Assembly: GCA_029262895.1 (NCBI GenBank)
Contig: JAJCYM010000048.1
Span: forward strand, 100,415 to 164,414
From: Roseivirga sp.
Lineage (GTDB): Bacteria; Bacteroidota; Bacteroidia; Cytophagales; Cyclobacteriaceae
Reading direction: 5' to 3'
DNA: 64,000 bases
Position numbers and translations under genes: made by a program. Below, piece after piece: positions 24,876 through 32,475 of this stretch. The notes under the pieces were generated by a model, which saw nothing but the letters and a program-made list of their open reading frames with translations, had not been told where the DNA came from and made no database searches. Every line of letters starts with the position of its first letter. Position 1 is the stretch's first letter.

Positions 24876-27377
24876 ATGTTCAAACGCGCAAGAGGAGTTG
24901 TCAAAGTCTGGATCATTGTCGGTCTGATTTTCTTGTGCATTAAACCGGTTGCCGCCCAATCACCAAAAAAGGAAGTCCTTTCCATACTAAGAGCCATAGA
25001 GGAGAAACATCAGGTTACTTTTTCTTATAGCCCCAGATTGCTCAAAGGCCTCGTCATGTCCAATACTGACACGTCATTGTCACTAGAAGAACATCTGGAA
25101 TATATAAGCAGGCAAGTACCCCTGAGCTTCGAAAAAGCGGGAGACAAAGCCATATTGGTAGTACCCATCCGATCCGATTTGACGTTCAAGGTTCAAGATT
25201 CGAAGGATGGTAGTGCGTTGGAATTAATTTACATCCTCAGTGCTGATTCCAAGCAGAGTCATTTGATTTCAAAAAATGGCAATTTCATCTTACCAAATGC
25301 TTTCCCCACGGATTCTCTACAGATAAGAACTTCTTTTTACCGGCCAGTTTGGCTCACAGTCAGTACCATAGAAGCTCAAAACAATCTAATTACCCTCGAT
25401 CAGGAAATCACCGATTTGGGCGAAGTCACAGTGCTTTCCTATCTCACCACAGGTGTAAATTCCAAGTTGAGTGACCATAGTATGGAGGTGGATATGGACA
25501 ACCTTGGGCTGATCGCTGGAGAAACAGATGGCGATATATTTCAAGTACTTCAGGCCATACCCGGGATACGCTCACCAAATGGAAAGCCCGGAACACTGAA
25601 CCTTCGAGGCAGCCCTTTTGACCAGAACCTGACTTATTTCGACCAGATTCCCATCTATCACTCTGGCCACTTCTTTGGTACCATTTCGCCATACAACCCG
25701 AATATCGTGGACAAAGTTACGGTCCAGCGGGGCGTGTTACCTGCCAGGTATGGAGGTCGTGTTGGAGGGCTCATCAACCTTGAAACTAGTAACGAGATAC
25801 CTGATTCCTTTAGTGGAAGCGTTTTGGGGAATAGCGTATTCGCTGGAGCACAATTTGAAATTCCAGTCATTCCAAAAAGGCTTTCATTGGCACTTTCGGC
25901 CAGGACTAACTATCAGTATGATCGTTTGTCGTCAAAGCTGGAGGCCTACTACGATTTGAATTTTCAGGGGAGTCAGATAGATCCAAATGTCACGAACAGT
26001 GGCGCCAATCTTGATTTTTTGAATCTGAGATTCAACGACATTAATGGGAAATTGATTTATGACATCAATGAAAAGCATCAGGCCAGTTTCAGCTTTCTGA
26101 ATATTGGCAATACCTTCGAATATCGATTTAATACACCCAATCAAAATCGCGTGGATGCAGAAAGCTCAGAGCTCAACAATTGGGGTTTAACCGGGCAATG
26201 GTTCGGACAATTATCCGACAAGATTGACGCATCACTTTCATTTACCAAGTCCTCCTTAGAGATTTTTGAAGTCCGATCAACATTCAATTCCAATACCCTT
26301 TCAAATGAGGAGTCTATTAAAAACAGCATTGATGATGTCCGTTTTGCCTCCAGCCTCTCCTTTCAATTGAGCAATCAAACCAGTGCCCAAGTCGGTTATG
26401 AATTAACTGATCACGATTTAGTTTTCACTGACCTGAGAAGAACACCCAATCCCGAGCCACTTGATGAAAGAACATCGACCGGTCAAATCAACGCCTTCTA
26501 TGCGAGCCTTGAACAGCGCATTAAAGACAGGTTTATTGCCAATATCGGTTTAAGGTCAGATTTTTACTCTATTCGCAGTCAGAGCTTTGTCGATCCACGG
26601 ATTTCAATGACCTATATCGCGTCCAAGTCAGTTTTTCTTAAGGCTTCTGGTGGAAAGGCACATCAATATGTAAAGCAAAATTTGGCTAATGATTTTGATG
26701 ATTTTCGAATTGCTACTGAATTCTGGATTCTTGCCGAAAATAATATTCCAGTGCTTGAATCCACCCAACTCATGCTCGGGGCTATGGTAGACAAATCTTC
26801 CTGGCTATTTGATTTAGAGCTTTATTCTAAAAAAATTGATAATGTGTCCCGGCCTGGAGGTAATCAGCAAAGCCCCAATAATTTTGGCTCTTTAAATATC
26901 ATTGGTGCAGATTTGCTGGTGAAAAAAAGATGGAAAGCCGTTGAAACCTGGGCGAGTTATACCTTAGGACATACCAAAGCCTCCTTTCGGGAAGAGCAAG
27001 ACGCACACTACGATCAGAGACATGTCTTGAACATCAAATTGATTGTTCCTCTCAACCGTTGGAACATTGCTGCTTCATGGGGATATATGTCTGGGTTGCC
27101 CGTTTATCTACCTGACCCTAATCAGGTTGATAACCCCCAGGCCTTGAATATTGCATATTCAGGTCGGTTTCCTGCTCAACACCAATTAGACCTTTCTACT
27201 ACATTCCGCTTTTCAAATCCGGATGCCAAATGGAAAGGGGTTATTGGTTTGTCCATGTTGAACGTGTACGACAGAACCAATATCATTAACGCCTTCCAGC
27301 AGAATGTTAGGTCCAACAATGCCATCCGTTACGGGCTGGGCTTCTCCCCTAATCTGCAGGTCAAAATTTCTTTCTAA
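24876..27377 (+). CDS. TonB-dependent receptor with STN signalling domain
   Basis: 833 aa outer-membrane receptor. Order of parts: signal peptide (WIIVGLIFLCIKPVAA|Q, residues 10-28); an STN domain at about 30-95 (VLSILRAIEEKHQVTFSYSP) that would contact FecR; a carboxypeptidase-like beta domain at about 96-180; the plug at about 195-305 (IFQVLQAIPGIRSPNGKP, LNLRGSPFDQNLTYFDQIPI, VQRGVLPARYGGRVGG); then a beta-barrel ending in Phe (LQVKISF). No SusD gene follows, so it is more like a FecA/metal or small-molecule receptor than a SusC glycan importer. The substrate is unknown; the neighbouring His-rich YHYH protein hints at a metal, by inference. Confidence 0.93.
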   Translation: MFKRARGVVKVWIIVGLIFLCIKPVAAQSPKKEVLSILRAIEEKHQVTFSYSPRLLKGLVMSNTDTSLSLEEHLEYISRQVPLSFEKAGDKAILVVPIRSDLTFKVQDSKDGSALELIYILSADSKQSHLISKNGNFILPNAFPTDSLQIRTSFYRPVWLTVSTIEAQNNLITLDQEITDLGEVTVLSYLTTGVNSKLSDHSMEVDMDNLGLIAGETDGDIFQVLQAIPGIRSPNGKPGTLNLRGSPFDQNLTYFDQIPIYHSGHFFGTISPYNPNIVDKVTVQRGVLPARYGGRVGGLINLETSNEIPDSFSGSVLGNSVFAGAQFEIPVIPKRLSLALSARTNYQYDRLSSKLEAYYDLNFQGSQIDPNVTNSGANLDFLNLRFNDINGKLIYDINEKHQASFSFLNIGNTFEYRFNTPNQNRVDAESSELNNWGLTGQWFGQLSDKIDASLSFTKSSLEIFEVRSTFNSNTLSNEESIKNSIDDVRFASSLSFQLSNQTSAQVGYELTDHDLVFTDLRRTPNPEPLDERTSTGQINAFYASLEQRIKDRFIANIGLRSDFYSIRSQSFVDPRISMTYIASKSVFLKASGGKAHQYVKQNLANDFDDFRIATEFWILAENNIPVLESTQLMLGAMVDKSSWLFDLELYSKKIDNVSRPGGNQQSPNNFGSLNIIGADLLVKKRWKAVETWASYTLGHTKASFREEQDAHYDQRHVLNIKLIVPLNRWNIAASWGYMSGLPVYLPDPNQVDNPQALNIAYSGRFPAQHQLDLSTTFRFSNPDAKWKGVIGLSMLNVYDRTNIINAFQQNVRSNNAIRYGLGFSPNLQVKISF

Positions 27378-27393
27378 AAAGTATCCTCCTTAA

Positions 27394-27426
27394 GGGGTTG
27401 GGTAAATCTTTAAGCTCCCCGTTGTA
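27394..27426 (+). promoter_or_regulatory. Candidate ECF sigma promoter, copy 2 (upstream of YHYH gene)
   Basis: GGGGTTGGGTA at 27394-27404, 15 bp, CGTTGTA at 27420-27426, matching copy 1 in both blocks and in spacing, while the spacer sequences differ. It lies 50 bp before the ATG of the YHYH gene and 17 bp after the receptor stop codon. This predicts that the last two genes of the cluster are driven directly by the local sigma factor. Confidence 0.7.
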
Positions 27427-27476
27427 ACAGCGACTAACGGAAATTTAAATCGGGTTAAACCTCGAAGTACTCAACA

Positions 27477-28886
27477 ATGAAAAAGCTATTTACCCTGGCG
27501 GGAGCGTTACTCCTGTTTCAATTTGCATCGGCTTTTAATGGTGATCATGAACATGCCCATAACAACGGACATACTCATCATGCCTATGATGCTAAATTGG
27601 CAAGAACCTGGCGTTTTGAAGACAAAAGCGTTGCAGCATTAGGCACCTTTCTAATGACGAAGGAAGGCAAAGTATATATTGAAAAAGAAAAGGAACTGGT
27701 TTCATTCACCATCACCGAGTTATCGTGGATTGACCAGAAATACATTAAGCGTAAGATTCAGGAGATCAGTAAGATCAATGCTCCCCTAAAAATCAGCATC
27801 CCTCTTTCTACGAAAAAATCACAGTCCATAAACCCAATGAATATTGCGATTGCAGCAGTTTTGTTATTGGCAGTGCTGGCATTGATTTATGATCTGAAAA
27901 AAAGGCGATTGAGGCGCACCATGAAAGTATTGGTAGCCAGTACTGGAGCTATGAGTTTCTTTTTACTCGTCATGGTAAGTTGTGGAGGTTCTGATGATAC
28001 TCCTTATGGAACCAATATTGGCACTTCGTTTACTTCAAATCCAGCCACCATGGATTTGGCCTTTGCTCCTTACAAACCCAACGTAACTACTAGCTGGGAC
28101 AACGATTATTTTTATGTGGGATCAAATGGAATGGCAACGCACCAAATGATGGTAGGCATCACTGCCTGGATCGCTCAGGTGCCTATTCCGCAAGAGTACT
28201 TTGATGACAACGCCTGGTCTATTCCCCTAAACACGAGCTATGCAGATAATCCCGTAAGCATTCAGGATAATTTGCGAAGAGGTGCTATAGGCATTGCAGC
28301 AAACGGTATTCCTATTTTCAACCCCATCAATGCCTCCGGATTGATATCCAAAGAAATCGGTGAACTCGATGAATTTGGCGGACATTCCGGTCGTGGTGAT
28401 GATTATCATTATCATACGGCTCCCCTTCACCTGGAAAGCACGTCAGTATTACAACCAATCGCCTATGCCCTAGATGGCTTCGCAGTGTATGGCTCTAAAG
28501 AACCCGATGGAAACATGATGGAGGCTCTGGATGAGTATCATGGTCATGAGTGGGAAACAGAATACCACTATCACGGCACTGAAACCTATCCATATATGCT
28601 TTCGGCATTGAGAGGTGAAGTCACCTTGGGTGGCTCTGCACCTGAAACACAGGTTGAACCTCAGCCACAAGCTTCCGCATTGCGAGGTGACCCCCACCCC
28701 ATTAATAGCGACAATTTGATCATCACTGCATTGGAAGAAAATGGTTCAGGAAATGGCTACATCCTTACCTATACCATCGGAGGTGTCGAAGGCTCGGTGG
28801 ATTACAGCTGGGATGCCAATGACCTGTTCACCTTCATATTCAATGATGTAGATGGCACCAGGACTGTTGAACAATTTCAACGATAA
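27477..28886 (+). CDS. His-rich, SHD1-like and YHYH-domain fusion protein
   Basis: 469 aa. Order: signal peptide (LFTLAGALLLFQFASA, to about residue 19); a His cluster DHEHAHNNGHTHH (23-35); a segment RTWRFEDKSVAALGTFLM...GKVYIEK...LVSFTITELSWIDQKYI (43-90) that resembles an SHD1 domain; a membrane helix (121-138) followed by basic KKRRLRRT; a second hydrophobic stretch that itself looks like a lipoprotein signal (ATG codon at 149, VMVSCGG with Cys169); then a YHYH domain with YHYH at 310-313, PIAYALDGFAVYG, and YHYH at 363-366. The repeated His motifs suggest metal binding. The function of YHYH proteins is not established. An internal start at 27921 would make a separate lipoprotein. Confidence 0.82.
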   Translation: MKKLFTLAGALLLFQFASAFNGDHEHAHNNGHTHHAYDAKLARTWRFEDKSVAALGTFLMTKEGKVYIEKEKELVSFTITELSWIDQKYIKRKIQEISKINAPLKISIPLSTKKSQSINPMNIAIAAVLLLAVLALIYDLKKRRLRRTMKVLVASTGAMSFFLLVMVSCGGSDDTPYGTNIGTSFTSNPATMDLAFAPYKPNVTTSWDNDYFYVGSNGMATHQMMVGITAWIAQVPIPQEYFDDNAWSIPLNTSYADNPVSIQDNLRRGAIGIAANGIPIFNPINASGLISKEIGELDEFGGHSGRGDDYHYHTAPLHLESTSVLQPIAYALDGFAVYGSKEPDGNMMEALDEYHGHEWETEYHYHGTETYPYMLSALRGEVTLGGSAPETQVEPQPQASALRGDPHPINSDNLIITALEENGSGNGYILTYTIGGVEGSVDYSWDANDLFTFIFNDVDGTRTVEQFQR

Positions 28887-28924
28887 ACTCCAAACAATTC
28901 TCTCAAAACTTGACTTTAGAAAAC

Positions 28925-29491
28925 ATGAAAAAATATTTTCTCTTAATTATTCTGCCTGTACTGTTTAGCTGTGGCTCTGAAGATGATAGCACCCCAGAAC
29001 TCGGAGAATTCACGCTAGCAAGCATAGCCATTTCGAATGGTGAACTTCTGGACGCTTACAAATGTGAAACAAAAACAAATGACATAGAGAACTCCATCCC
29101 ACTGTCTTGGGAAAACGTACCTGAAGGCACAGGCGCATTGGCACTTATAATGCATCACTTCCCCAACCCTAATGACCAAACTCAGGCTAATTCCTACTTG
29201 CTTCTCTGGAACATAGACCCCTCTGTGACTGAAATTCCCTATGGTACAGCAGATGATGGCGCATGGTATATGGGAGCTAACAAGGATGGAACAGCTATTT
29301 CCTATACATCTCCATGTTCTCCAAGTGCAGGAACTCATGAATATACCATTACGCTCTACGCCTTATCATCAACGCCAGCGTCCTTGCCAAGTCAAAGCTC
29401 GGTGAGCGTTGATTATGCCACATTGAAAGCGGCCATTGCCACTGTAAGCACTATTGACATAGCAGAACTCACATTCAATGATGTTAATTAA
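28925..29491 (+). CDS. YbhB/YbcL-type PEBP family lipoprotein
   Basis: 188 aa from ATG 28925 (KKYFLLIILPVLFSCGS, lipobox with Cys; the frame upstream to 28910 has no signal). The mature domain has the phosphatidylethanolamine-binding-protein fold: IPLSWENVPEGTGALALIMHHFPNP, YLLLWNIDPSVTEIPYG (usual W.h.n.ip motif), and YTSPCSPSAGTHEYTITLYAL, the conserved ligand-pocket region. PEBP proteins bind anionic phosphate groups; the role of bacterial YbhB members is unsettled. It is the last gene of the ECF cluster, 38 bp after the YHYH gene, before a strong terminator. A second, larger PEBP lipoprotein is at 36918. Confidence 0.9.
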   Translation: MKKYFLLIILPVLFSCGSEDDSTPELGEFTLASIAISNGELLDAYKCETKTNDIENSIPLSWENVPEGTGALALIMHHFPNPNDQTQANSYLLLWNIDPSVTEIPYGTADDGAWYMGANKDGTAISYTSPCSPSAGTHEYTITLYALSSTPASLPSQSSVSVDYATLKAAIATVSTIDIAELTFNDVN

Positions 29492-29553
29492 GAGCTATAA
29501 AGTGATTGTAAGAAAAACTATACGATAGTATCAAATCGTGTTTTGTTTGTCGA

Positions 29554-29592
29554 AAAGGCAGGTATGGATGGTACCTGCCTTTATTTTTTTCG
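29554..29592 (+). terminator. Intrinsic terminator ending the ECF/TonB/YHYH cluster
   Basis: Stem AAAGGCAGGTA, 7-nt loop, TACCTGCCTTT, then A and seven T residues. It lies about 60 bp after the PEBP stop. The minus-strand reading ends in only four T residues, but it may also help stop the convergent operon that ends at 29673. Confidence 0.9.
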
Positions 29593-29672
29593 CTTTCTAT
29601 ATTGATCCGATCACAAAAGGGTCATTCCTGACCCCTATTGTAAATTTTCAATTCGTAATTCTCAATTAAGCA

Positions 29673-30323
29673 CTACATCTTCCGCATAATCTCAGACTGA
29701 TAGAAGTAGCAGCCCTTATCTTCTTGCTGCGCCACTTTCATCATTGAATCAGCCACCTTATCCGCATGAATTGGATGATATTTTTTCCATGGTCCAAAGA
29801 ATGGGATAATCGTTGTAATCGCCTTAGCAAAACTTTCTCCAGGCCTACTTTCCCCCCTTTTACCTCTAAGCAAGGCCGGTTTGAAAATGTAAATGGTGCG
29901 ATAGTTCAGGAACGAAATTTTGTCTTCAAGTTCGCCCTTTACACGATTATAAAAATAACGCGACTTCAACTTGGCTCCCATAGCCGAGACCAAAAAAAAG
30001 CGATCCGCTCCTGCACTAAGTGCCGCTTTCGCTAACTCGTAAGGGTAAGTAAAATCAACTTTGTAAAAGGCCTCTTTAGACCCCGCCTTTTTCATTGTAG
30101 ACCCTAGGCAACAGAAAATGTCGTCACCCTTAGGGAAATCCTGAATATTCTCTAGACCATCGAAGTCGACTGTGACTTCGGAAAGTTTATCGTGCTGAAG
30201 CCCCATTGGCTTCCTGACCAGTGCAATAACTTGACCATAGTCATTGCTTTTTAAAAGTTGTTGAGTTAATGACCGGCCAATCAAACCGCTAGCACCGGCA
30301 ATGATTGCTGTTTTAGTTTCCAT
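29673..30323 (-). CDS. NAD(P)-binding atypical SDR (TIP30-like)
   Basis: 216 aa. Rossmann start IIAGASGLIGRSLTQQLL with the GXXGXXG dinucleotide motif, CCLGSTMKKAGS, FFLVSAMGAKLKSRYFYNRVKGELE (Tyr and Lys spaced as in the extended/atypical SDRs) and IFKPALLRGKR. This pattern matches the TIP30/HTATIP2 and YbjT-like NAD(P)H-binding group. No substrate is known. The start overlaps the end of the thioredoxin-like gene by 43 bp. It is the last gene of a likely four-gene minus-strand operon. Confidence 0.85.
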   Translation of the reverse strand: METKTAIIAGASGLIGRSLTQQLLKSNDYGQVIALVRKPMGLQHDKLSEVTVDFDGLENIQDFPKGDDIFCCLGSTMKKAGSKEAFYKVDFTYPYELAKAALSAGADRFFLVSAMGAKLKSRYFYNRVKGELEDKISFLNYRTIYIFKPALLRGKRGESRPGESFAKAITTIIPFFGPWKKYHPIHADKVADSMMKVAQQEDKGCYFYQSEIMRKM

Positions 30324-30916
30324 GCATCTAAAATAGCCAAAAATTCATTTTGTAGGGTCATCCCTTTGTCTCTGGCATACCACAAATGCATTTCTTCATT
30401 CAGTTCCTGGTAAGTTTTTTCTTTTGAAATCTTATTCTCGATTGCCAATTTCTGCATTGGAGCGGGTCTTGGGCCCCATGTTCCCAAAACTTCCAGTGTA
30501 TCTGAATCCAAAGTAATCAGCTTAGGTATGGACCTGCCTCCACCGGTTAAAAACTCATCCATCACGTCCAGATGCTCATCTCGAAGAATAAATTTCAAGT
30601 CTATATGCTCGTTGAGCTCAGCCATTTTGGCAATAAAGGGCAAGTTTTGTGCAGCATCACCACACCAGCCTTCTGTTAGGACCAACCAGGTAATGGGTTG
30701 TTTCAAATCCAAAAGTTTTTCATTGAGCTCTGGGGTGATTTTTCCAATCTTCTCCCACTTCTTCATCCTCTTTTGATTCAATAAGCCATAGTTGACCATT
30801 GATTCCGACTGGTTAGGACCAGTTGTTTTTCCTTCAACTAATAATTGATCTATCATCTCGCGATACTCAGTGTATGACATCGCTTTGGAAAGTAATTCTT
30901 GTGTAATCTGTTTCAT
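30281..30916 (-). CDS. Thioredoxin-fold protein with WCGD motif
   Basis: 211 aa. The N-terminal half is helical; the thioredoxin-like part shows TWLVLTEGWCGDAAQNLPFIAKMAE, then RDEHLDVMDEFLTGGGRSIPKLITLD with the cis-Pro (SIPKL). The active-site position has WCGD, with one Cys instead of the CXXC pair, so disulfide reductase activity is unlikely; the family (Thioredoxin_9 type) is common in Bacteroidota. It lies between a DUF1232 gene and a NAD(P)-binding protein in a tight operon, with a 43-bp overlap to the latter. Role unknown, possibly redox or bacillithiol related. Confidence 0.85.
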   Translation of the reverse strand: MKQITQELLSKAMSYTEYREMIDQLLVEGKTTGPNQSESMVNYGLLNQKRMKKWEKIGKITPELNEKLLDLKQPITWLVLTEGWCGDAAQNLPFIAKMAELNEHIDLKFILRDEHLDVMDEFLTGGGRSIPKLITLDSDTLEVLGTWGPRPAPMQKLAIENKISKEKTYQELNEEMHLWYARDKGMTLQNEFLAILDAWKLKQQSLPVLAV

Positions 30917-30958
30917 ATCAAAGTTACTTTTATTTGTAACTTTATATGTAACAGTAAG

Positions 30959-31378
30959 CTATTCAGAATAGTTCTTCTCTTCCCAAATTTTATAATTGGC
31001 TATATCTTCCCGGAAACATTTGCCAATCCACACCAAAACTGTGGCATCGTCAATCAGACCTCCGATGGGGATGAAATCAGGGATTGCGTCAATTGGAGTG
31101 ATAAAGTAGAGCAATCCAGCAACGAGCATAACAACTGTTTGCCAAGGAGTATCGTTGTAGGCACCTTTCAGATAATTGCTGATCATTCTAGACAATAGCT
31201 TCAGGTATTCCATCATCTTTTGCATTAGAGAATCATCTTTTTGTGCTCCCTCCATCTTAATTCTCGCCTGCTCCAAGACTTTGCGAAGGGCATCATGATC
31301 AGTAACGATCTTTTCAGCCCGCGCCTTCATTTTACCTAAGGTTTTCTTTTCTCTTTCTGAAATATCCTTTTCCTTCAT
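30959..31378 (-). CDS. DUF1232 (YkvA-like) membrane protein
   Basis: 139 aa. A basic helical N-terminal half (ISEREKKTLGKMKARAEKIV) precedes the DUF1232 core: WQTVVMLVAGLLYFITPIDAIPDFIPIGGLIDDATVLVWI. The ITPIDAIPDFIPIGGLIDD signature is diagnostic for the family, whose function is unknown. One to two membrane-associated helices. It starts 4 bp after the preceding gene of the operon on the minus strand. Confidence 0.9.
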   Translation of the reverse strand: MKEKDISEREKKTLGKMKARAEKIVTDHDALRKVLEQARIKMEGAQKDDSLMQKMMEYLKLLSRMISNYLKGAYNDTPWQTVVMLVAGLLYFITPIDAIPDFIPIGGLIDDATVLVWIGKCFREDIANYKIWEEKNYSE

Positions 31379-31382
31379 CTAT

Positions 31383-31904
31383 TTAAAAAAATTGTCTGAT
31401 TTCGGTTTTGATCACCCTCAGTGATTCTATTACAGGATCCTTTTCATTCTTCATCATGTTTTCAAAAATCGCTTTTGCCAAGTCGATGGAGGCATTTTCC
31501 TCAGTCAGTCCCTGTGATGAGTTATTGATCAAAACTGTTACTTCCTCTACAGCCATTTTAGTGCTTTCCCATGCCAAGTCAGATACATAAACCTGCTGTG
31601 ACAGATTATGATTCATTTCTTCCCTAATTTCCTTCAATAGTACCTGCTGAAACTCTTTGGCATTATAGGCCGGATCATTTAGCCTTACCAATAAATTGTT
31701 GGGCGTGATCCTTTCCAACAACAAGCAAATGCGCTCGTAAGCCTGAAGCCTGATTGGCAGCACCGTTTCATTATTCTGAATCTTTATATCGATCAGTCGC
31801 TTGTCATACTCCTTTTGCAAAAAGGACTTGACCACTAGGTAAACTGCATAAAGCACCAGAAGACCGGGAACTAATATTTGCAGAAAATCGGTTAAGTATT
31901 CCAT
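31383..31904 (-). CDS. Membrane-anchored protein of unknown function (Bacteroidota)
   Basis: 173 aa. One N-terminal membrane segment (DFLQILVPGLLVLYAVYLVV) followed by a cytoplasmic, largely helical domain: QNNETVLPIRLQAYERICLLLERI, QVLLKEIREEMNHNLSQQVYVS, LAKAIFENMMKNEKDPVIESL. I recognise the general pattern from Bacteroidota genomes, where it often stands near DUF1232 genes, but no function is known to me. First gene of the four-gene minus-strand operon. Confidence 0.75.
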   Translation of the reverse strand: MEYLTDFLQILVPGLLVLYAVYLVVKSFLQKEYDKRLIDIKIQNNETVLPIRLQAYERICLLLERITPNNLLVRLNDPAYNAKEFQQVLLKEIREEMNHNLSQQVYVSDLAWESTKMAVEEVTVLINNSSQGLTEENASIDLAKAIFENMMKNEKDPVIESLRVIKTEIRQFF

Positions 31905-32012
31905 AAGAGAACCAGTTTATGGTGAGCTGAAATTACAAAGATTAAATCGTCAAGATAAGATTAGTCTTTTAATTTTGCATCACAATAATCTTAACGGCAT
32001 CAAGCCGAAAAT

Positions 32013-32321
32013 ATGATTGAACCTGTTACTATTTCGGAAAAGGCAGCTACAGAAATTAAGCACCTCATGGAACACAAGAATATTCCAGATGGGTACGGAT
32101 TGAGGATAGGCGTCAAAGGGGGGGGTGGCTGTGGCGGTATGGGCTTTATGCTGGGGTTTGATAAGCCAAAAGATGGAGACATCTCTTATCTACACCATGG
32201 GATTCAGATTCATGTGGAGAAGAGACAAACCATGTATCTTGTTGGTTTAGAAGTTGACTTCCACGATGGTGCTGATGCACGCGGATTTACCTTTATCAAT
32301 CCCCAACAGCCGGATTCTTAG
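32013..32321 (+). CDS. HesB/IscA-like protein lacking the C-terminal Cys pair
   Basis: 102 aa. Typical A-type Fe-S carrier opening VTISEKAATEIKHLMEHKN and the first-cysteine region LRIGVKGGGGCGGMGFMLGFD. The later part DGISYLHHG... VEKRQTMYLVGLEVDFHDGADARGFTFINPQQPDS matches the fold, but the two C-terminal cysteines (CGC/CXC) are absent; the sequence ends NPQQPDS. So classical two- or three-Cys cluster binding is not expected, although the gene is otherwise full length. Predicted -7 element TAATTTTG is at 31970-31977, 35 bp before the start codon. Monocistronic. Confidence 0.88.
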   Translation: MIEPVTISEKAATEIKHLMEHKNIPDGYGLRIGVKGGGGCGGMGFMLGFDKPKDGDISYLHHGIQIHVEKRQTMYLVGLEVDFHDGADARGFTFINPQQPDS

Positions 32322-32475
32322 CTTCACCGTTCAGTAAGTGTAACCCATCTCCCATTATCGTAGTCCCATTTTACCAAGAGTAATGCAATCGGTTTACGAA
32401 TGATTACAACTAATTTATTAGTCGATATCTTTTATGAACCTTCAAAGTTCATTATCTTCAACGATACCTTTAGTT

